Origin: Pseudomonas sp. DTU_2021_1001937_2_SI_NGA_ILE_001
Lineage (GTDB): Bacteria > Pseudomonadota > Gammaproteobacteria > Pseudomonadales > Pseudomonadaceae
DNA: 64,000 nt
Assembly (NCBI RefSeq): GCF_032463525.1
Contig: NZ_CP135971.1
Span: 4,714,501-4,778,500 of the forward strand
Direction of reading: 5' to 3'
Part shown: positions 58,669 to 64,000 of the stretch, in pieces
Layout: the number at the start of each line of letters is the position of its first letter
Numbering within the stretch: position 1 is the first letter of the stretch
Program-made: the position numbers and the translations under genes
Notes under the pieces: model-generated
The model's input: only the letters and a program-made list of their open reading frames with translations
What the model was told of the DNA's origin: nothing
The model's database searches: none

Positions 58669-59040
58669 TCAGCGGTGGCCGGCCAGGGTGATCGAAACCG
58701 ACTCGGCAAACCGCAGGGCATGGGGTTTGTCGACCTCGACTTCGGCGTAGGTGACAGCCTGGTAGCTCATCACCAGGTCCAGGACCTCCTGGGTCAGGCG
58801 TTCGAGCAGGGCGAAGCGGTTGCCCTCCACGTGCTGGATGATCGCCTTGGTGATGGTGCGGTAGTTGAGGGCGTGATCGATGTCGTTGTCACGCACTGCC
58901 TCTTGGGCCGGGTAGCAGATCGTCAGGTTGATCAGCACGTCCTGCTTGTTGAGGATTTCGTCTTCGTTGATGCCGATGAAGGTCCGCAGGCGCAGGTCCT
59001 TGACCCTGATGCGTGCGGTACCGGGTTCAAGTCTGGCCAT
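58669..59040 (-). CDS. folX: Dihydroneopterin triphosphate 2'-epimerase (FolX; FolB-like)
   Basis: A 123-residue pterin enzyme from [20 protein letters not shown], with [19 protein letters not shown]. Context with folE and folM argues for FolX, which epimerises dihydroneopterin triphosphate toward monapterin, rather than the aldolase FolB. It overlaps folE by one base. The longer frame to 59382 lies inside folE and is rejected. Confidence 0.88.
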   Translation of the reverse strand: MARLEPGTARIRVKDLRLRTFIGINEDEILNKQDVLINLTICYPAQEAVRDNDIDHALNYRTITKAIIQHVEGNRFALLERLTQEVLDLVMSYQAVTYAEVEVDKPHALRFAESVSITLAGHR

Positions 59041-59606
59041 CAGCCCTTGCTCCGTCCGATCAGTTGCATGAACTCCATGCGCGTTGTGCTCGATTCGCGG
59101 AAGGCGCCGAGCATCACCGAGGTGTTCATCAGCGAGTTCTGTTTCTCGACGCCGCGCATCATCATGCACATGTGCTGCGCTTCGATGACTACTGCCACGC
59201 CGGCAGCCTGGGTGACGTTCTGGATCGCCTCGGCGATCTGCCGCGTTAGGTTTTCCTGGATCTGCAGGCGGCGGGCGAACATGTCCACCACCCGGGCGAT
59301 CTTCGACAGACCCAGCACCTTGCCGGTGGGGATGTAGGCCACATGGGCCTTGCCAATGAACGGCAGCAGGTGATGCTCGCACAGCGAGTAGAGTTCGATG
59401 TCCTTGACGATCACCATCTCGTCGTTGTCGGAAGCGAACAGTGCGCCGTTGACGATCTCCTCCAGGCTCTGCGCGTAGCCGTGGCAGAGGTACTGCATGG
59501 CTTTGGCGGCACGTTTCGGGGTATCCAGCAGACCTTCACGCTCCGGGTTTTCACCCAGGCCAATGAGAATGTCTCGGTATTGCTGTGACAGGGGTTCGCT
59601 CATCAT
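59040..59606 (-). CDS. folE: GTP cyclohydrolase I
   Basis: Makes 7,8-dihydroneopterin triphosphate from GTP. The 188-residue product keeps the zinc and catalytic residues in [19 protein letters not shown] and [12 protein letters not shown]. It sits between folM and folX and is probably translated together with folX. folE is reported as light-inducible in P. putida, which fits box D upstream of folM. Confidence 0.95.
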   Translation of the reverse strand: MMSEPLSQQYRDILIGLGENPEREGLLDTPKRAAKAMQYLCHGYAQSLEEIVNGALFASDNDEMVIVKDIELYSLCEHHLLPFIGKAHVAYIPTGKVLGLSKIARVVDMFARRLQIQENLTRQIAEAIQNVTQAAGVAVVIEAQHMCMMMRGVEKQNSLMNTSVMLGAFRESSTTRMEFMQLIGRSKG

Positions 59607-59623
59607 CAGGTCCTCGGGGCGGC

Positions 59624-60334
59624 CTACTTTAGGTGCCGTCCGCCGTTTACGGTCAAGGTTGTGCCGGTTACATAAGGGGTGTCGAGCAGGTAGCGCAGGC
59701 TCTGGTAGACGACCTCGGGGCCGGGCTCGATGCCCAGCGCCGACTTGGCCAGGGTCCTGGCGCGGTAGTCCGCGTCGTCACCGGGCTGGAACATCACCAG
59801 CGCCGGGGCGATGCCATTGACCTTGACCTGCGGCGCCAGGCGTGCGGCGAACGACAGGGTCAGGCTTTCCAGGCCAGCCTTGCTGGCGCAGTACGCAATG
59901 TGCTTGCTGCTGCCCTTGCGGGTCACGTCGTCACTGATGTGGACGATGTCCGCCTGCGGGCTGCGCTGCAGCAGTTCGGCACCGTGCAGGTTGATCAGGT
60001 AGGGCGCCAGCATGTGGATGCTGAACATCCGGGTGAACACTTCGGCTTCGTCGCCGGGTGTTTCGGCGAGCCATTCCGACGCATTGTGGACGATGGCGCG
60101 CAGGCTTGCCGTGTGCTGCCGGAGCTCGCCGATGAACGCCAGGATGCCTGCCTCGGACGAAAAGTCCGCCTGCAGGGCTACTGCACCGGCAGCACGCAGC
60201 TGCTCCACGCCGGGGCGCAGGGTGCGATAGCTGACGATCACGGGCTGGCCTTCTTCAAGCAGGCGCTGCGCACAGTGCAGGCCGACCCGCTGACTGGCAC
60301 CGGTGATCAATATCGGTGCATTGCTGGATACCAT
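59624..60334 (-). CDS. folM: Dihydromonapterin reductase
   Basis: A 236-residue short-chain dehydrogenase with the NADP motif ITGASQRVG, the catalytic YCASK in [14 protein letters not shown], and the C-terminal [13 protein letters not shown]. FolM reduces dihydromonapterin to tetrahydromonapterin, the cofactor of phenylalanine hydroxylase in Pseudomonas. It is first in folM-folE-folX. Confidence 0.92.
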   Translation of the reverse strand: MVSSNAPILITGASQRVGLHCAQRLLEEGQPVIVSYRTLRPGVEQLRAAGAVALQADFSSEAGILAFIGELRQHTASLRAIVHNASEWLAETPGDEAEVFTRMFSIHMLAPYLINLHGAELLQRSPQADIVHISDDVTRKGSSKHIAYCASKAGLESLTLSFAARLAPQVKVNGIAPALVMFQPGDDADYRARTLAKSALGIEPGPEVVYQSLRYLLDTPYVTGTTLTVNGGRHLK

Positions 60335-60426
60335 CGACGGCTCACGATCAATCGCGCGTCAGACCAGAAAGGTCTGTTCGCAGGCGTGGAGGAAACGGCT
60401 TGTGGAGCTGTAGTAACTGGCAAAGT

Positions 60427-60450
60427 TATACCAACGGCCAAGGTTGTACA
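60427..60450 (-). promoter_or_regulatory. PplR-type operator, box D, before folM-folE-folX
   Basis: TATACC-N12-TGTACA, one mismatch from T(G/A)TACA-N12-TGTA(C/T)A and with the same odd half-site as box C. On the minus strand it is TTGTAC-N15-TATAAC, the architecture seen at boxes A and C, directed at folM 93 bases downstream. Confidence 0.65.
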
Positions 60451-60510
60451 ACCTTGTGGGAAGGTGGCCGGCTCATCCGTCGGGCTTGAGGCCGGCCACG
60501 TGGCGCGTTG

Positions 60511-61080
60511 TCAGCGCGCGGAGGAGGATTTTGCCTTGGCGGCGGTGGGTGTCGGGTCACCTCTGAGCCAGTTCGCCAGCAAGCGGGTGGACAGCGGGAT
60601 GAACAGATAGACCATCAGCGGCGTGAGAATCAGCGTGCTGAACAGGATTCGCGGAACCAGCTCGAGTTGGCCGAGCACCGGCTCCAGCAGGTAGTTGAAC
60701 AGCAGTGAAACGGGAAAGAACGCCAGCCAGATGGCGATGGACTGCTTCCAGCGCGCGGGGCGCATGTCGGTGGTGCCGAACCAGCCGGCCGTGCCGTTGA
60801 CCCGGTGTTCGGAGGGGCAGTCGAACAGCCCGCTGCCACGCACCAGCCAGGCGCGTCTTGAGGCCGAATGCTCCCAGGCGTGCAGGGTTTCGGCGTCGCG
60901 AAAGCGGAAGATCATCTGGAATTCGTCGTCTCCTGGGGGCGGTGCAAGTACGCCAGAGCCCAGGTAGCCGGGAAAGTCGGTGGCCAGCCGTTCGCCTTCA
61001 TGCAGCCAGGCGATAAGGTCCTGGTAGCGGCCGTGGGTGACACGGCGAGCCACCATCAAGGTGACAGGTGCGGTAGACAT
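60511..61080 (-). CDS. Antibiotic-biosynthesis-monooxygenase-fold membrane protein
   Basis: A 189-residue protein from MSTAPVTLMVARRVTHGRYQ with GGAG upstream. The first 95 residues form an ABM-like ferredoxin fold (FQMIFRFRDAETLHAWEHS); the rest has two membrane segments (SIAIWLAFFPVSLLFNYLL and LFSTLILTPLMVYLFIPLS). It lies in the same direction as the folM operon but after box D. Function unknown. Confidence 0.82.
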   Translation of the reverse strand: MSTAPVTLMVARRVTHGRYQDLIAWLHEGERLATDFPGYLGSGVLAPPPGDDEFQMIFRFRDAETLHAWEHSASRRAWLVRGSGLFDCPSEHRVNGTAGWFGTTDMRPARWKQSIAIWLAFFPVSLLFNYLLEPVLGQLELVPRILFSTLILTPLMVYLFIPLSTRLLANWLRGDPTPTAAKAKSSSAR

Positions 61081-61256
61081 TGTGTATCTCCAAGCGGTGC
61101 ACAGGCCTCCTGGATAAGGATGCCCGCAGGGCACGGCACCGGGGATGGTGGTGCCGTGGCTGCTTCAGGTGATGAAGCAAGCAAGGATTATTCCTGAAAA
61201 CTGGGAACAGTCCAGATAATCCGACCGCCTGGCGTCGTGCAGGCGCGCCAAAGGGG

Positions 61257-61910
61257 TCAGGCGTAAAGCGAGGGGTTGGCCTTGCGGTGCTCGTCGAGCA
61301 GGTACTGGCGCAGGTTCTCGGCTTCCAGCGGGTCATTCTGGCTCAACCGGTAGGCCGCCAGGCCCTGGTCGGTCAGGCGCTCGAAGCGCCCGCGCAGGGC
61401 GATGGACTTTCTTCCGGCAGGACGCAGCCAGGCCGAGAATCGCTGTGGCGGAGTGCCGGGGCGGCGATATTCCAGCAGGACACCCTTGAAGGAGATGTCA
61501 TGAACCCAGAGGGCCGTGCGGGCGCCACGCAAGTTTTCCAGTGGCACGGGGGCGGGCAGGGCAAGGCGCCAAGGGCGAACCTGCGGGCCGTCTTCATAGA
61601 TGCTGGGAGTGCCCAGTTCCAGATGCTGGGCATGGAATTCGTCTTCCACCAGTTGCAACGGGAAGGTCATCTGCTGATTGTTGAACTGCGCCTGGATGGT
61701 CACCTGCTCATGCGCAGCCAGACGCGCCAGCAACCGCTGGATGCGCTCACCCCCGTTCACGCTCATCTGCTGCGTGTTGTCACGCACGTTGAGTTTGGGG
61801 TTGTGCTGCATGTCCAGGATGAAATCCAGTTCGTCCTGGGTAAGTAGGGAGTCAGCTTGCATGGCAGACATCTGGGCTCGGACCGGTCCGTAATTACTGA
61901 AAGTGACCAT
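61257..61910 (-). CDS. PilZ-domain protein, YcgR-like
   Basis: A 217-residue protein with an N-terminal YcgR-type domain and a C-terminal PilZ domain. The c-di-GMP motifs are an Arg pair in VRPWRLALP and DISFKG (DxSxxG). YcgR proteins brake flagellar rotation when c-di-GMP is high. The start at 61910 has CGGGA upstream; Met17 is an alternative. Confidence 0.83.
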   Translation of the reverse strand: MVTFSNYGPVRAQMSAMQADSLLTQDELDFILDMQHNPKLNVRDNTQQMSVNGGERIQRLLARLAAHEQVTIQAQFNNQQMTFPLQLVEDEFHAQHLELGTPSIYEDGPQVRPWRLALPAPVPLENLRGARTALWVHDISFKGVLLEYRRPGTPPQRFSAWLRPAGRKSIALRGRFERLTDQGLAAYRLSQNDPLEAENLRQYLLDEHRKANPSLYA

Positions 61911-62061
61911 AAATTCCCGGTCGAGTTCTGACCGCTGGTCGGTTTTGTTCAGAGTGGCGCAATCGTTGGCGCCTACGTCTCGTCATTTCATCCCGAGTTG
62001 ACGAGCCTGCAAGCGCAATGGAGCATAATGCCCGAATTTTTACCGGGCCATGGGACAAGTT

Positions 62062-62514
62062 ATGAAAATTGCCATTCTTTGCGGTTCTGTCTTCGGTGCG
62101 GCGGAAGACGTTGCCCGCCACGCCAGCGGTTTGCTGCGCAATGCAGGCCACGAGGTGCTTTGCAACATCCGCCTGACCCAGGCCGAACTGCTGGCATTCG
62201 CCCCCCAGGCCTTGCTGGGCGTCACGTCGAGCACCGGCATGGGCGAGCTGCCCGATAACCTGCAGCCGCTGTTCTACCAGCTGCGCGACGAATTGCCTGC
62301 GGCGCTGCGCGGCTTGCCGGGCGGGGTCATTGCTCTGGGTGACAGCAGCTACGACGACACCTTCTGCGGCGGCGGCGAGCAACTGCGCGAGCTGTTCGGC
62401 GAACTGGGCGTCAACGAGCTGCAGGACATGCTGCGCCTGGATGCCAGCGAAACCGTCACTCCCGACACCGACGCCGAGCCTTGGCTGGCGCAGTGGATGC
62501 AACAGCTGGCCTGA
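62062..62514 (+). CDS. Flavodoxin (MioC-like)
   Basis: A 150-residue short flavodoxin from MKIAILCGSVFGAAEDVARH. The FMN phosphate loop is GSVFGAAED; the later loops are SSTGMGELPDN and LGDSSYDDTFCGGG. It likely serves as a one- or two-electron carrier. Its partner is not indicated by the context. Confidence 0.88.
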   Translation: MKIAILCGSVFGAAEDVARHASGLLRNAGHEVLCNIRLTQAELLAFAPQALLGVTSSTGMGELPDNLQPLFYQLRDELPAALRGLPGGVIALGDSSYDDTFCGGGEQLRELFGELGVNELQDMLRLDASETVTPDTDAEPWLAQWMQQLA

Positions 62515-62557
62515 GCCATCCGGGCAGGCAGACCCTGCCGTGAAGGGCTCGGAGCCC

Positions 62558-64000
62558 TTACGGCCTGCGGACCCGCCCTTGGGCCTTGTACTTGGCCACC
62601 ATCATCATGAAAGGGTGCAGCAGGCTGGCTTTTTTGACACGCTGCTGCACCCAGCCTGCCATGTTCTCGTCCGTCTTCGGTGCAGGCATGGCGCTCGGTG
62701 TGTGAATCACCAGCCCGCCGCTCACTGGGTCCAGCCCGAAGCCGGCGGCCTTGCCCTTGGCGGTAATGGCCCAGCCGTCTTTGGTGCTGACGAACATGGG
62801 CTCCCAACGTGGTGACCGTTCGGCATGGCTTGAGCGGTGCACGATCTTGTCTTTGGTCTTGGGGTCGTGATCGTAGTGCGCGAAGCGGGCGTCCAGAGCA
62901 TAGTCCTTACTGCCTTGGGCCGAAAAGCGTGTGACCATCTGCTCCAGGAAGCGCTTGTCGCTGCCGTTGCTGAAGGGACGAAAGCCGGGGTCGAAAGCGA
63001 ATTCCAGAAAGCGGGTATCCAGAAGCGTCGTCTTGAACGCTTCGCTGCTACGGATACGGTTGATGATCTCTGCATTTTCAGGGGTGTAGCTGAATGTCAG
63101 GCGATGACCGTTCTGATCACGGGACGTGCCGTCGTTCTGGTTGATCAAGGTTCGGCCATGGCTCAGGCTCCGGTATTCCCCGAGTTCCCAGGCCAGCCTG
63201 TCGACGTACTGCAGTTCCGCGCCCTGCTCTTGCGCATACTCGTAGAATCGAGCGAATAGAAAGCGGTCTGCTTGAGTCAGGTAATCGTTGAAGCCGCGTC
63301 CTATGTCTTCAAAGCGTCGAGGCCTGTTGGTATCCATCACCGGATGTTCGAATTTCCCATACAGCCGCTCGACCAGGGTTTTGTAGCCCGGCGTGTCTTT
63401 CGTTTGGGGGACACTCAACACCTCATCGCTGGCAGTGGCGGTCTTCCCTGCCGCGTCGGTGTTGAACAGCAACAGCGCCTCCAGCCGGGCAGGGGTATCC
63501 AGATGCGCGCGTTTTGCACCTTCTGAACCTGCCGCTTGTGCCAATGCCTTCTCAAGCCTTTCGATGTAGCCTTCCGGGTGTTGTGCCTGTTCCATGACCG
63601 ACAGTTGCCGGTAGTGGGTCAAGGCCTGCTTCAAGGTGTTTTCGACCCGGCCGGTGGTTGCCAGCTCTTTCTGGGCATCGGCGGCGAAGCGATGCTGTTG
63701 GGCATCCTGGCGGCCCTTGAGAGTCAGCCAGGCGGCCCGGCGCTCATTGATGGTAAAGGTTTGGCTGTCGTCCCAGCTGATCAAAGCCAATTGAGGTCGG
63801 GACAGCTCGTGAAAGGGATTGCCCGCCCGACCCTCAAGGAAGCCCGTGGCCTGTCGCGCACGCTCCAGCCACTCACGGTCCTGGGTCGCGGGTATCTCTG
63901 AGTCATGGACGGACTTGTTCAGACGATAGGTTTCATCGGTCAGCGGGGCCAGCAGGCGGGCGGACTCTAGCCTGGCTTGTTGGAGCGACGGGGCAGGGTG
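62558..64000 (-). CDS. Large protein of unknown function, cut by window edge (C-terminal part)
   Basis: The frame is open from the stop at 62558 to the right edge, at least 480 residues; a TTG at 63790 is not the true start, because coding (for example FLEGRAGNPFHELSRPQLAL) continues upstream without a stop. Segments include NERRAAWLTLKGRQDAQQHR, FAFDPGFRPFSNGSDKRFLE and EPMFVSTKDGWAITAKGKAA. I recognise no domain. High charge and repeated helical stretches would fit a large secreted or effector-type protein, but this is not shown. Confidence 0.7.
   Translation of the reverse strand, partial: HPAPSLQQARLESARLLAPLTDETYRLNKSVHDSEIPATQDREWLERARQATGFLEGRAGNPFHELSRPQLALISWDDSQTFTINERRAAWLTLKGRQDAQQHRFAADAQKELATTGRVENTLKQALTHYRQLSVMEQAQHPEGYIERLEKALAQAAGSEGAKRAHLDTPARLEALLLFNTDAAGKTATASDEVLSVPQTKDTPGYKTLVERLYGKFEHPVMDTNRPRRFEDIGRGFNDYLTQADRFLFARFYEYAQEQGAELQYVDRLAWELGEYRSLSHGRTLINQNDGTSRDQNGHRLTFSYTPENAEIINRIRSSEAFKTTLLDTRFLEFAFDPGFRPFSNGSDKRFLEQMVTRFSAQGSKDYALDARFAHYDHDPKTKDKIVHRSSHAERSPRWEPMFVSTKDGWAITAKGKAAGFGLDPVSGGLVIHTPSAMPAPKTDENMAGWVQQRVKKASLLHPFMMMVAKYKAQGRVRRP

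Overview
The window is a chromosomal segment of a Pseudomonas, most likely of the P. putida group. The gene order ychF-pth-rplY-prs-tRNA-Gln-ispE-lolB, the hemA-prfA-prmC-moeB-murI string, the photolyase/MerR/DUF523 cluster, mqo, the AlkK-like ligase with DUF1302/DUF1329, pta and trxB, high GC codon use and P. putida-style REP elements all point that way. No rRNA, CRISPR, prophage or insertion sequence was seen. Almost everything is core chromosome; the one clearly AT-richer patch is about 53.55-55.05 kb.

Layout. 0-7 kb: minus-strand housekeeping block (ychF, pth, rplY, prs, tRNA-Gln, ispE, lolB, a TPR lipoprotein). 7.1-12.5 kb: plus-strand hemA-prfA-prmC-moeB-murI, tightly overlapped, then a PagL-like lipid A deacylase. 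12.8-19.8 kb: a light-response cluster with photolyase, a class II LitR/PplR-type MerR regulator, a TudS-like DUF523/DUF1722 protein, a Trp-rich TIGR02450 protein and a bacterial renalase (minus), and a TIGR01777 epimerase plus ferrochelatase (plus). 19.8-26 kb: pyrimidine/purine salvage (uraA, upp, hpt), small envelope proteins, an amino-acid ABC transporter without ATPase, and a homocysteine methyltransferase. 26-32 kb: mqo with a very long upstream gap, acyltransferase and small conserved proteins, a YedK-like protein. 32.26-32.95 kb: a tandem array of about four and a half copies of a 153-bp REP-pair unit. 33-39.8 kb: chemoreceptor, M48 lipoprotein, GDT1 manganese exporter behind a yybP-ykoY riboswitch, RsmC, a 2-hydroxyacid dehydrogenase, a LysE exporter. 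39.9-45.3 kb: AlkK-like acyl-CoA ligase with DUF1302/DUF1329. 45.3-53.5 kb: HD-GYP protein, OmpA lipoprotein, acyltransferase, pta, slyD, glutathione peroxidase, glycosyltransferase. 53.5-55 kb: orphan FlhE-like protein and an unknown protein. 55-64 kb: cysZ, peroxiredoxin, trxB, small proteins, folX-folE-folM, a monooxygenase-fold protein, a PilZ protein, a flavodoxin, and a large unknown protein cut by the right edge.

The most interesting reading is a distributed light regulon. The inverted motif T(G/A)TACA-N12-TGTA(C/T)A, which I recall as the binding site of the P. putida light regulator PplR1, occurs twice perfectly before the DUF523-merR-phrB operon. It occurs with one mismatch between renalase and the TIGR01777-hemH operon, and with one mismatch before folM-folE-folX. 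Three of the four sites share a promoter-like form, TTGTAC-N15-TATAA, pointing at phrB, hemH and folM respectively. This would join DNA photorepair, removal of the photosensitiser protoporphyrin by ferrochelatase, pterin supply, and possibly renalase under one blue-light switch.
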